From NCBI GenBank assembly GCA_934454435.1, contig CAKSGA010000018.1:1-27206 (forward strand): a DNA stretch of 27,206 bases, read 5' to 3'. This stretch comes from an uncultured Oscillospiraceae bacterium. GTDB taxonomy: Bacteria > Bacillota > Clostridia > Oscillospirales > Ruminococcaceae. A program made the position numbers and the translations under genes. This document shows positions 9,043 to 16,827 of this stretch, piece by piece. Position 1 is the stretch's first letter. Each line of letters starts with the position of its first letter. A model generated the notes under the pieces. The model did not search any database, was not told the DNA's origin, and worked only from the letters and a program-made list of their open reading frames with translations.

Positions 9043-10077
9043 TCAAAGCAGGTCTATCTCTTTTTTCAGTTCCTCCAGCAGCTTGTCCTCGGGCACCTTG
9101 CGGAGTATCTTTCCTTTCTTGAAGAGAATGCCCTCGCCTTTTCCGCCGGCAATTCCGATGTCGGCTTCCCGGGCTTCTCCGGGGCCATTAACAACGCACC
9201 CCATAACCGCTACCTTGATGGGCTTGTCTATCGTTTTGCAGAGCTCCTCGACCTGCTCAGCAAGAGGGATAAGCGCTATTTTAGTTCTTCCGCAGGTCGG
9301 GCAGGCTACTATCTGCGGACCTCCCCCCATACCACAGGCACGGAGTATGTCCCTGGCAGCATAGATCTCCTTGACCGGGTCGGCGGTCAGTGAGACCCTT
9401 ATCGTGTCGCCTATTCCATCGCACAGCAGCGAGCCGATCCCCACCGCCGATTTTATCATGCCCATTCTCTCAGTTCCTGCCTCTGTTACACCAAGGTGAA
9501 GCGGGTAATCCACCTGCTGCGCCAGAAGCCTGTATGCAGCTATCATCAGCTTTACATCCGAGGACTTTATGCTGATAACGATATCGTCAAAATCGCAGTC
9601 GTTCAGCAGTCTGACGTGACCCAGGGCGCTTTCTGCCAGTGCTTCAGGAGTCGGGCTGCCGTATTTTTCGAGCAGCGGACGTTCCAGGGAGCCGGAATTC
9701 ACGCCTATCCTTATAGGGATATTCTTTTTCCGGCAGGCGTCTGCGACTGCCTTTACACGGTCGGCGCTGCCGATATTTCCGGGGTTTATGCGTATCTTGT
9801 CAACGCCTGCTTCAACACAGGCAAGAGCTATTCTGTAATCGAAGTGAATGTCAGCAACGACAGGGATATTCACGGCTTCCTTTATTGCAGGGATCAGCCT
9901 TACGTCCTCGAGAGTGGGCACAGCCGCACGTATTATCTCGCAGCCTGCCTTTTCAAGCTCAGCGGCCTGGGCTGCATTTTCGTATACCTTTTCTGCAGGA
10001 ATATTCAGCATGGACTGAATGTATACATGACCATTCCCGAGGGTCAGGCGTCCGACCTTTACTTTTTTCTTACTCAC
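9043..10077 (-). CDS. ispG: IspG, 4-hydroxy-3-methylbut-2-enyl diphosphate synthase
   Basis: The 344-residue enzyme converts MEcPP to HMBPP, the penultimate step of the non-mevalonate isoprenoid route. The N-terminal TIM-barrel part includes GVNSGSLERPLLEKYG and LGVTEAGTERMG. The C-terminal part carries the three Cys ligands of the 4Fe-4S cluster, two in ACPTCGRT near residues 258-261 and one in GCVVNGPGEAREADIG near 293. The start is GTG at 10077, four bases overlapping the rseP stop (GTGA), with GGAGG six bases upstream. This suggests translational coupling. It shares the cluster with dxr, from the same pathway. Length and motifs are normal. Confidence 0.97.
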   Translation of the reverse strand: MSKKKVKVGRLTLGNGHVYIQSMLNIPAEKVYENAAQAAELEKAGCEIIRAAVPTLEDVRLIPAIKEAVNIPVVADIHFDYRIALACVEAGVDKIRINPGNIGSADRVKAVADACRKKNIPIRIGVNSGSLERPLLEKYGSPTPEALAESALGHVRLLNDCDFDDIVISIKSSDVKLMIAAYRLLAQQVDYPLHLGVTEAGTERMGMIKSAVGIGSLLCDGIGDTIRVSLTADPVKEIYAARDILRACGMGGGPQIVACPTCGRTKIALIPLAEQVEELCKTIDKPIKVAVMGCVVNGPGEAREADIGIAGGKGEGILFKKGKILRKVPEDKLLEELKKEIDLL

Positions 10078-11123
10078 TGAAAACCTCCACTGATGAGTTT
10101 AGAGATATCACCGAATGTCACCACAAGCATCAAAACCATGAGCAGCCCGAAGCCCACAAGGTGAACGATCCCCTCTATCTCCGGCTTCAGCGGCTTGCGG
10201 CGTATAGCTTCAATTACCAGGAACAGGAACCGGCAGCCGTCCAGTGCAGGTATCGGCAGCAGGTTGAATACTCCGACATTGACCGTGATGAACGCAAACA
10301 GGTACATGAACGACGCAAAGCCATAGCTTACGCTCTGGGAAACCACCGTAACCGTCCCGACAGGGCCTGAAAGATCCTTCAGGCCATACTTGCCCTTGAA
10401 CAGATCGGCAATCGTGAACAATATCATTCGGCTTATGGAAGCGGTCTCCCGGGCGCTGTATTCAATAACGGTAAAGAAATTACGCTCCAGAGGGAGAACG
10501 TAGAAGCCATAAATCACGCTCTCGTTTCCATTATCGTCAGACACCACCTGGAACGGCACGTCATTCAGCTCCACCATTTCCCCATTACGTCTGACCTTGA
10601 AATCCAGCAGAAGCTCTCCATTCTCGCTGAGCCGCCCGGAATTAGTCTGCAGCTTGTACTGAATGTCGTATGTCGTCCATACGTGCGTGTCCTCTATCGA
10701 CACTATCTGGTCCCCGACCATAAGCTGTCGGCTGCACAGGGAGCCCTCCGGGAAAGTACTGACAGTGGTCGTTCCAACATTTGATACGGCACAGATATAT
10801 ATAAGTGCGGCGATAAATCCAAGTATAAGGTTCATTATAGGTCCTGCGACAATGACGATCATTCGCTGCCAGACGGGTTTCCGGTTGAACGCCCTGGGGT
10901 TATCGCTGCTGTCGCTCTCGCCCTCCATCGATACGGAACCGCCTATCGGCAGCGCACGTATCACATACTCAGTTTCTTTGCCCTTTTTACGCAGAATGAC
11001 CGGTCCCATGCCAAGAGCGAACTCGTTTACCTGAATTCCGCACAGCTTTGCGGCAGTGAAATGTCCGAGTTCATGAATTATTATTATTACGCAGAATGCC
11101 AGAATTGCGATTACTACCTGCAT
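10074..11123 (-). CDS. rseP: RseP-like site-2 zinc metalloprotease
   Basis: The 349-residue membrane protein has the zinc-binding HELGH at residues 17-21 within its first transmembrane helix. A second hydrophobic helix near 90-112 follows VWQRMIVIVAGPIMNLILGF. A PDZ domain covers about 120-200, and the third zinc ligand lies in NLLPIPALDGCRF near 290. In the family this Asp completes the metal site. Most members read LDGGR where this one has LDGCR. Such proteases cut transmembrane anti-sigma factors or signal-peptide remnants inside the membrane; no substrate gene is seen here. The ATG at 11123 follows GGAGG by four bases, and the gene lies 13 bp after dxr. Confidence 0.95.
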   Translation of the reverse strand: MQVVIAILAFCVIIIIHELGHFTAAKLCGIQVNEFALGMGPVILRKKGKETEYVIRALPIGGSVSMEGESDSSDNPRAFNRKPVWQRMIVIVAGPIMNLILGFIAALIYICAVSNVGTTTVSTFPEGSLCSRQLMVGDQIVSIEDTHVWTTYDIQYKLQTNSGRLSENGELLLDFKVRRNGEMVELNDVPFQVVSDDNGNESVIYGFYVLPLERNFFTVIEYSARETASISRMILFTIADLFKGKYGLKDLSGPVGTVTVVSQSVSYGFASFMYLFAFITVNVGVFNLLPIPALDGCRFLFLVIEAIRRKPLKPEIEGIVHLVGFGLLMVLMLVVTFGDISKLISGGFQ

Positions 11124-11136
11124 ATTACCTCCAAGG

Positions 11137-12279
11137 TCAGCCCCCGAACCTTGCCGAAACGTATTCCTCGGCGGCGGTACGGGTGTTCAGAATATCATCA
11201 AGATCCGGCTCCTGAATGAACTTCACGCTCTCCAGAGCCCCGTTTACGGCATCGCCGATGTCCAGGAACCTTATCTTCCTTTGCAGGAACAGAGCCACCG
11301 CAGCTTCATTAGCGGAATTCACGATGCAGGGAGCGTTGCCCTCCATGGATATCGCTTTCATTGCAGCGGAAAGGCAGGTGAAGGTCTGGTCGTCAGCCCG
11401 CCCGAATGTGAGCTGACCTACATCGAACAGCGACAGCTTCTTAGCCGGGGAAGGGAGCCTTTCAGGATATGTCAGCGCAAGCTGTATCGGGATACGCATG
11501 TCAGTACTTCCAAGCTGAGCTATAACGGCACCGTCAGCAAACTCAACAGCCGAGTGGATTATGCTCTGCCTGTGCACGACTATCTCCACCTGCTCCGGCT
11601 TCACGTCAAACAGCCGCACCGCCTCGATAAGCTCCAGACCTTTATTCATCAGCGTTGCACTGTCTGTCGTGATTTTTGCGCCCATGCTCCAGTTCGGGTG
11701 CTTCAGCGCCTGCTCCACCGTAACGTCTGAAAGCTCCTCACGGGTCTTTCCGTAAAAAGGTCCGCCGGAAGCGGTCAGGAGTATCTTCGCCGGCTTGTTC
11801 TCCCCGGCGCCCATCAGGCACTGAAATATCGCAGAATGCTCGCTGTCTATCGGGAGCAGTTTCACTTTGTTACTCTTGACGCACTTGGTGACAAGTCTGC
11901 CACCAGAGACCAGCGTTTCCTTGTTCGCCAGGGCTATATCGTTTCCGGCTTTTGCTGCTTCCAGAGTGGGAACAAGTCCCACCATGCCGACAACGGAATT
12001 CACAACGATATCGCAGTCCAGCCGTGCCAGTTCGCAAAGGCCTTCCATTCCGCAGAGAACTTTAATATCAGTATCTGCAAGACGCTGCTTCATGTCAGAA
12101 TATGCGCTCTCGTTATAAATACAAACATGGCTCGGGTGAAACTCACGTGCCTGTTTCTCCAGGAGCTCCGTATTACTTGCAGCGGACAGAGCAGTCACGC
12201 CAAAACCGTGCATTCGGCAGACGTCCAGGGTCTGCGTTCCGATAGAACCAGTGGAGCCGAGAATTACGATATTCTTCAT
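11137..12279 (-). CDS. dxr: Dxr, 1-deoxy-D-xylulose 5-phosphate reductoisomerase
   Basis: The enzyme makes 2-C-methyl-D-erythritol 4-phosphate with NADPH, the committed step of the MEP pathway. The start MKNIVILGSTGSIGTQTLDV carries the NADPH-binding GSTGSIG. Later segments are LLPIDSEHSAIFQCLMG, the metal and substrate region, and KILLTASGGPFYG, followed by HPNWSMGAKITTDSATLMNKG. The 380-residue length is typical. An in-frame start at 12348 would add 23 residues with no family counterpart. ATG 12279 is preferred because GGGAG lies seven bases upstream and the conserved protein begins there. The gene follows cdsA after 95 bp that contain a hairpin. Confidence 0.97.
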   Translation of the reverse strand: MKNIVILGSTGSIGTQTLDVCRMHGFGVTALSAASNTELLEKQAREFHPSHVCIYNESAYSDMKQRLADTDIKVLCGMEGLCELARLDCDIVVNSVVGMVGLVPTLEAAKAGNDIALANKETLVSGGRLVTKCVKSNKVKLLPIDSEHSAIFQCLMGAGENKPAKILLTASGGPFYGKTREELSDVTVEQALKHPNWSMGAKITTDSATLMNKGLELIEAVRLFDVKPEQVEIVVHRQSIIHSAVEFADGAVIAQLGSTDMRIPIQLALTYPERLPSPAKKLSLFDVGQLTFGRADDQTFTCLSAAMKAISMEGNAPCIVNSANEAAVALFLQRKIRFLDIGDAVNGALESVKFIQEPDLDDILNTRTAAEEYVSARFGG

Positions 12280-12343
12280 TATTATACTCCCATTTATTTC
12301 AGATATATTACTCCAGAGAATTATTCTTCCCTGAACAAAACCA

Positions 12344-12365
12344 CCCATTCACGACCGTGAATGGG
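12344..12365 (-). repeat. Perfect hairpin between cdsA and dxr
   Basis: CCCATTCACG and CGTGAATGGG form a perfect 10-bp inverted repeat with a 2-bp centre. On the transcribed strand it begins nine bases after the cdsA stop and is followed by TGGTTTTGTTC. That is a weak U-tract, so partial termination between cdsA and dxr is possible. It could also be an RNA stability element. Confidence 0.5.
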
Positions 12366-12374
12366 CAGAAAATG

Positions 12375-13211
12375 TCATGCAAAAATGTAGCTGCCAAGAT
12401 ACGACATAGCGACATAAAGGAACGGAGCGACCAGAATTACGCTGTCGAACCGGTCAAGCACGCCGCCATGTCCGGGCATGATGTTGCCGAAATCCTTCAC
12501 ACTGTATTCACGCTTGATGACCGACGCTGAAAGGTCGCCGACTACACCGACCAGTGAAGCCACCATCGAAAGGGGAACAAGCACAGCATAACTCAGCTGA
12601 TGCTCCGTCAGAATGAAGTAATTGTAGATCAGAACTGTGATAGTAGTTACGACGCCCACCGTAACTACTCCGCCAATAAGTCCCTCGACCGTTTTCTTGG
12701 GGCTGACGAGTGGGCAGAGCTTGTGCTTTCCGAAGAAAGTACCGACAAAATATGCGCCGGAATCTCCGAACCACGCACAGAACAGAATGAACAGCACCAT
12801 AAAGATTCCCAGCGGCTCACCGCTCTGAGAGTATCTCAGCAGCACGATGGAACTCAGCGAAGTGGGTAGAAGTCCTCCCGCTGCGCCGCATGCCAGGACC
12901 TGTTCAAACCTGACTTCCTTGTGGTTTTTCAGCATAATGAGCGCCATCACGATAACATAAGCCATCGACAGCGGAAGCACAAGAAACTTCAGCCATTGAA
13001 GAATGATCGCCGCCGGGAAAACAGCACCCATAACTATACTCGCCCACCGGAGAACCGTGAACTTTTCGCACTTTATCGCACGTGTAAGCTCCCAGACAGC
13101 AACTGCCGACAAGAAACTGATCCCCGCACAGTAAACAAAAATGTTATCGAAAAATAAAATCGCAACTCCGATAATAATACCAACACCAGCAGAAATCAGC
13201 CTTGTGCCCAT
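12375..13211 (-). CDS. cdsA: CdsA, phosphatidate cytidylyltransferase
   Basis: This integral membrane enzyme makes CDP-diacylglycerol from phosphatidate and CTP, the branch point for phospholipids. The 278-residue protein has about eight hydrophobic segments. The C-terminal signature is visible as CAWFGDSGAYFVGTFFGKHK, then SPKKTVEGLIGG, then KDFGNIMPGHGGVLDRFDS. The conserved Asp residues coordinate the metal. The ATG at 13211 is preferred over a TTG at 13217. AAGG lies seven bases upstream of the ATG. It starts 20 bp after uppS in the usual Firmicute order. Confidence 0.96.
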   Translation of the reverse strand: MGTRLISAGVGIIIGVAILFFDNIFVYCAGISFLSAVAVWELTRAIKCEKFTVLRWASIVMGAVFPAAIILQWLKFLVLPLSMAYVIVMALIMLKNHKEVRFEQVLACGAAGGLLPTSLSSIVLLRYSQSGEPLGIFMVLFILFCAWFGDSGAYFVGTFFGKHKLCPLVSPKKTVEGLIGGVVTVGVVTTITVLIYNYFILTEHQLSYAVLVPLSMVASLVGVVGDLSASVIKREYSVKDFGNIMPGHGGVLDRFDSVILVAPFLYVAMSYLGSYIFA

Positions 13212-13231
13212 AAGCAACCCTTCCTCTGTGA

Positions 13232-13936
13232 TCAGACTCCGCCGAAACGGCGGTCACGATGAATATACTCATCAATTGCCTGCTCCAGATGTTTTTTCGT
13301 AAAGTCCGGCCAGAGAACGTCCATAAAAACGAACTCTGCATAAGCCGCCTGCCAAATAAGGAAATTTGAAAGCCTCTGTTCCCCGCTCGGTCTTATTATA
13401 AGGTCTAGCGCAGGCATTTCGGCTGTATAAAGCTCATTCTCAACGGAGCTCTCGGAGATACTGTCCGGAGATATCTCACCGTTCACAGCTTTCTCAGCAA
13501 GGACCCTTGCAGCTCTGACTATCTCATCACGACCGCCATAGTTCAGCGCAACGCCAGCAATAAAGCCGGTATTGTTCACAGTAGAATTCTGGATATCCAG
13601 AAGCTCTTCCGTGATATCCGCAGGCAGAGCAGTGATGTCCCCCAGAAAAATGAAGCGAATATCTTCCTTAGCCGCTGCACGTATATCCTTAATATACTGC
13701 CGCAGCAGGTTCATTATTCCTTCGACCTCGTCCGCCGGACGCTTCCAGTTTTCAGTGGAAAACGCATAGAACGTCACACATTTTACACCGAGCTCCCTGG
13801 CCCAGTTGATGGTCTTTTTGAAAACCGCTGCTCCCTGCTTATGGCCGAAATTTCTCGGCAGTCCACGCTTTTTAGCCCACCTGCCATTTCCATCCATAAT
13901 AATGCCGATATGCTGCGGAACAATTGAGCCTGACAT
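13232..13936 (-). CDS. uppS: UppS, undecaprenyl diphosphate synthase
   Basis: This cis-prenyltransferase of 234 residues makes the C55 lipid carrier for peptidoglycan from isopentenyl units. The start HIGIIMDGNGRWAKKRGLPR contains the catalytic Asp15 in MDGNGRWA. The Arg-rich end signature reads DLIIRPSGEQRLSNFLIWQ, followed by YAEFVFMDVLWPDF. Length is normal for the family. The ATG overlaps the frr stop by one base (TGATG). The nearest good ribosome site, AAGGAG inside frr, is 14 bases away, so re-initiation after frr is likely. It sits with the MEP genes that supply its substrate. Confidence 0.97.
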   Translation of the reverse strand: MSGSIVPQHIGIIMDGNGRWAKKRGLPRNFGHKQGAAVFKKTINWARELGVKCVTFYAFSTENWKRPADEVEGIMNLLRQYIKDIRAAAKEDIRFIFLGDITALPADITEELLDIQNSTVNNTGFIAGVALNYGGRDEIVRAARVLAEKAVNGEISPDSISESSVENELYTAEMPALDLIIRPSGEQRLSNFLIWQAAYAEFVFMDVLWPDFTKKHLEQAIDEYIHRDRRFGGV

Positions 13937-14490
13937 CAGATAGACATGATCTCCTTGTCCTTGTCAGCTCCGACTGCATCGATAGTTTCGATGTACTTGT
14001 CGGTCAGCTTCTGAACGTTCTTCTCTGCTTCCTTGAGATCGTCCTCGGTGATCTCGCTGTTCTTCTTCTTGGCTTTGAGCTTATCAAGGGCGTCACGGCG
14101 CACATTGCGGACTGCTATCTTGCTCTCCTCGCAGATCTTGCTTACCTGCTTGCAGAGTTCCTTTCTGCGGTCCTCAGTGAGCTGCGGGAATGCGATACGC
14201 AGAACACGTCCGTCATTGGTGGGATTGATCCCGAGGTCGCTTGCCTGAATAGCCTTCTCGATAGACTTCAGTGTGGAAGCGTCAAACGGCTGTACAACAA
14301 GAATTCTTGCCTCAGATACGGAAATAGAAGCCATCTGGTTTACAGGTGTGGGGGCTCCATAATAATCAACCGTGATCCTGTCAAGTACGCTGGGATTTGC
14401 ACGGCCTGCACGGATAGTTGCAAGCTCACTTTCGAGTGCGTTCACGCACTTGCCCATCTTTTCCTTGGCTGTGTCGAGTATTTCTTTCAT
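13936..14490 (-). CDS. frr: Frr, ribosome recycling factor
   Basis: This 184-residue protein has the standard length. With EF-G it splits post-termination ribosomes. The sequence carries the conserved ESELATIRAGRANPSVLDRI, the VDYYGAPTPVNQMASISV turn, and the helical DRRKELCKQVSKICEESKIAVRNVRRDA. The ATG at 14490 follows AGAGG by seven bases. It lies 20 bp after pyrH and overlaps uppS by one base. Confidence 0.98.
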   Translation of the reverse strand: MKEILDTAKEKMGKCVNALESELATIRAGRANPSVLDRITVDYYGAPTPVNQMASISVSEARILVVQPFDASTLKSIEKAIQASDLGINPTNDGRVLRIAFPQLTEDRRKELCKQVSKICEESKIAVRNVRRDALDKLKAKKKNSEITEDDLKEAEKNVQKLTDKYIETIDAVGADKDKEIMSI

Positions 14491-14510
14491 TTTGGCACCT
14501 CTCTGAAATA

Positions 14511-15239
14511 TTATTGCGGCTTATGCTTTGTAACGAGCGTTCCGACAGTCTTGCCCATTACGGCGTCATAAATGTTGTCAGGACGGCTCAGGTCAAATAC
14601 GATTATAGGAATATTGTTTTCTGTGCATATAGCGGCAGCAGCGCTGTCCATTACCTGCAGCTTCTTCACAAGAATATCGTGATGTGTTATCACGTCGTAC
14701 TTCACGGCGTCAGGGAACTTCTTAGGATCCTTGTCATAGATACCATCGACCATGGTAGCCTTGAGAAGTATATCAGCGCCGAGCTCTGCTGCACGAAGTG
14801 AAGCAGCACTGTCGGTCGAGAAGAACGGGTTGCCGGTTCCGCATCCGAAAATAACTACCCTGCCCTTTTCAAGGTGTCTGATAGCCTTGCCGAGAATGAA
14901 CGGCTCTGCGACCTGCTGCATCGTGATCGCAGTCTGAACCCTGACGGTACAGCCCTGCTTTTCAAGAACGTCAGCCACTGCAAGGGCATTCATAGCGGTT
15001 GCGAGCATTCCGATATGGTCGGCTCTTGCCCTATCCATTCCCTCGGAGCTTCTGCCACGCCAGAAATTACCGCCGCCTACGACTATTCCGATTTCAGCCC
15101 CGGCGTCTGCGCATTTCTTAATACTGCGGCAGATATTCTCAATAGTGGGAATATCGAGCCCGCTGCCCTTGTCGCCGGAAAGAGCCTCACCGCTCAGCTT
15201 GAGCAGCACACGTTTATACTTTGGAGTTTCTGCTTCCAT
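14511..15239 (-). CDS. pyrH: PyrH, uridylate kinase
   Basis: The bacterial UMP kinase makes UDP and belongs to the amino-acid-kinase fold. The 242-residue protein has the start [20 protein letters not shown], the phosphate loop [28 protein letters not shown], and [18 protein letters not shown]. In the family it is allosteric, activated by GTP and inhibited by UTP. ATG 15239 is chosen over TTG 15242; GGAGG lies nine bases upstream. It is the first gene of the cluster that runs to polC. Elsewhere it commonly follows rpsB and tsf, which are absent here; hom lies upstream instead. Confidence 0.97.
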   Translation of the reverse strand: MEAETPKYKRVLLKLSGEALSGDKGSGLDIPTIENICRSIKKCADAGAEIGIVVGGGNFWRGRSSEGMDRARADHIGMLATAMNALAVADVLEKQGCTVRVQTAITMQQVAEPFILGKAIRHLEKGRVVIFGCGTGNPFFSTDSAASLRAAELGADILLKATMVDGIYDKDPKKFPDAVKYDVITHHDILVKKLQVMDSAAAAICTENNIPIIVFDLSRPDNIYDAVMGKTVGTLVTKHKPQ

Positions 15240-15271
15240 CAATTATATCCTCCGAATTGATCAGGCAGAAA

Positions 15272-15312
15272 GGTCAGTGCAATACTGACCCACTGCTTTA
15301 TATCAGTATTGC
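15272..15312 (-). promoter_or_regulatory. Two overlapping hairpins and a possible promoter before pyrH
   Basis: GGTCAGT/ACTGACC (15272-15290) forms a 7-bp hairpin. GCAATACTGA (15279-15288) can instead pair with TCAGTATTGC (15303-15312), so the two folds exclude each other. On the minus strand TGATATAAA (TATAAA at 15297-15302) resembles an extended -10, but no good -35 is seen. If used, transcripts would begin close to the first hairpin. This is tentative. Confidence 0.35.
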
Positions 15313-15316
15313 TGGA

Positions 15317-16558
15317 TCAATAATCCAGTACACGGATCCTGCCGAGAAGCTCCGCTCCGTCAGAAACCTTGGCTATAGCATCATTTGTTGCATTTTCGGT
15401 CATTACGCCCGTGATGAATGCAAGTTCGTTCTCGGGCTGGTTCTTTCTGGAAAGATATGTCACATCGCCGAACAGAGCCTTTACGACTGCCTTTGTGACT
15501 TCCACATTCCTGGAAACGAGCCTGATGTAGTTTGCACAGCTGAACTCGCTGAAATCCTTAATGAAATCCTGTGCGCTGTCAGCCCATGTAAGAGATCTGC
15601 TGGTACCAGAATGTTTAACTGCTGACACGATATCAGCAACGACAGCGCTTGCGGTCGGGAGCTTACCAGCACCCTTGCCGTAGAATACTACATCGCCGGT
15701 AGCGTCGCCACGAACGAGGATAGCATTAAATACGTCATTAACGCCTGCGAGCTGGCTTTCGTCCTTGATGACAGCCGGAAAAACGCCTATGGAGATCTTG
15801 CCTGCTTCCTCACGCTTTGCGCAGCCGATCAGCTTGATCTTAGCGTCAGCACTGTCGCAGTATGCAACATCTTCAAGTGTTATCTTAGTGATACCCTCAG
15901 TGTGAACGCTGTCGGGGTATACATGCTTGCCGAAAGCAAGGGAAGCCAGAATGCAGATCTTGCGGCATGCATCATGACCGTCAACGTCAGCGGAGGGATT
16001 ACGCTCTGCGTAGCCCAGTTCCTGAGCGATCTTGAGCGCCTTCTCGAAGTCCATGCCGTCACGGATCATCTTTGTAAGTATAAAGTTGGTTGTGCCGTTA
16101 AGAATTCCGGCGATCTCATCGATCTCATTTGCGGAAAGGCACGCATGAAGTGGCTTGATTATCGGAATTCCGCCGCCGACGCTTGCTTCAAAGAAGAAGT
16201 TCACGTTCTTCTCCTTGGCTATGGCGAGAAGCTCCGCACCCTTTGCAGCAACGAGCTCCTTGTTAGATGTAACAACGCTCTTGCCTGCCTGGAGAGAGGA
16301 CTTTACAAAATCATATGCCGGCTTGAGTCCGCCGATGACCTCGGCTACGACCGTGACCTCAGGGTCATTCAGAATAACATTGAAATCCTTGGTGAACTTA
16401 TCCTTATAGGGGCTGTCATCAAAATCACGGACATCGAGAATATACTTGATGTCCATTTCCTGTCCAGCCTTCTTTTCAAGGCTTTCCTTATTCTTATAGA
16501 AAACCTCAACTGTTCCCGAGCCAACTGTTCCATAGCCCAGAACTGCGATCTTAGCCAT
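15317..16558 (-). CDS. hom: Homoserine dehydrogenase
   Basis: The enzyme reduces aspartate semialdehyde to homoserine, the branch to threonine, methionine and isoleucine. The 413-residue protein has the nucleotide fold IAVLGYGTVGSGTVEVF at the start. It then has VVTSNKELVAAKG, FFFEASVGGGIPIIKPL, the catalytic region GILNGTTNFILTKM, and GYAERNPSADVDGHDACRKI. An ACT-like regulatory domain occupies about 335-413, normally the threonine sensor. ATG 16558 is preferred over TTG 16564 because AGGAAG then lies six bases upstream. The gene has its own promoter and a long leader. No thrB or thrC is in the window. Confidence 0.97.
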   Translation of the reverse strand: MAKIAVLGYGTVGSGTVEVFYKNKESLEKKAGQEMDIKYILDVRDFDDSPYKDKFTKDFNVILNDPEVTVVAEVIGGLKPAYDFVKSSLQAGKSVVTSNKELVAAKGAELLAIAKEKNVNFFFEASVGGGIPIIKPLHACLSANEIDEIAGILNGTTNFILTKMIRDGMDFEKALKIAQELGYAERNPSADVDGHDACRKICILASLAFGKHVYPDSVHTEGITKITLEDVAYCDSADAKIKLIGCAKREEAGKISIGVFPAVIKDESQLAGVNDVFNAILVRGDATGDVVFYGKGAGKLPTASAVVADIVSAVKHSGTSRSLTWADSAQDFIKDFSEFSCANYIRLVSRNVEVTKAVVKALFGDVTYLSRKNQPENELAFITGVMTENATNDAIAKVSDGAELLGRIRVLDY

Positions 16559-16757
16559 AATCAACTTCCTTTCGGTTCACAACTTTGCCGCACAGCGTCT
16601 TTGACCAGATCAAGAGCCTTACGCCCGTTCCACCGGCCCCGCACCTGTTTAACGGCATGGCGAGCTGAAAAGTGCCTGCACATAGTGTCTGCCTGGCGGG
16701 TTAAACCGTGCGGCGGGACGTCCAGAAACTTACAGTCAGACTTCACCATCTATTATC
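16559..16757 (-). promoter_or_regulatory. Structured 200-nt leader of hom, with a possible small ORF
   Basis: Two paired domains can be drawn. Domain 1 pairs 16700-16706 with 16647-16653 (7 bp) and 16708-16713 with 16639-16644 (6 bp). Domain 2 pairs 16634-16637 with 16587-16590, 16621-16624 with 16595-16598, and 16610-16613 with 16601-16604. The segment 16708-16714 can pair instead with 16587-16593, so a switch between two folds is possible. A 62-codon frame (16561-16749) runs through the same RNA. Its TGA stop lies two bases before the hom ATG, and its last codons contain the hom ribosome site. Its own start would be only about eight bases from the transcription start, so it may not be translated. 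It has no run of Thr, Met or Ile codons. No known riboswitch class is recognised. Confidence 0.5.
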
Positions 16758-16763
16758 CTATTT

Positions 16764-16792
16764 ATTATATCACAACGTGACGATATTTGCAA
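16764..16792 (-). promoter_or_regulatory. Sigma-A promoter of hom
   Basis: TTGCAA (16787-16792) and a perfect TATAAT (16764-16769) are separated by 17 bp on the minus strand, with an extended TGA before the -10. The start is expected near 16757. Nineteen bases around the -10, CGTTGTGATATAATAAATA, are identical to the tRNA-Pro promoter at the other end of the window. Confidence 0.85.
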
Positions 16793-16827
16793 GTAGTTTT
16801 TTCAGGACTTGTATGAAATCAGCAAAA

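Noticed and set aside
12280..12348. Longer N-terminus for Dxr starting at 12348
   Set aside because: The 23 extra residues have no family match and run through the intergenic hairpin region. ATG 12279 has a good ribosome site and begins the conserved fold.
16620..16640. GGTGGAAC in the hom leader as a T-box antiterminator
   Set aside because: The rest of the T-box sequence (ACCGCG), a specifier loop and a terminator are not visible.
16561..16749. Small ORF in the hom leader as a firm gene
   Set aside because: Its start would be about eight bases from the predicted transcription start with no ribosome site, and the same bases form paired RNA. It is kept only as a hypothesis in the leader entry.
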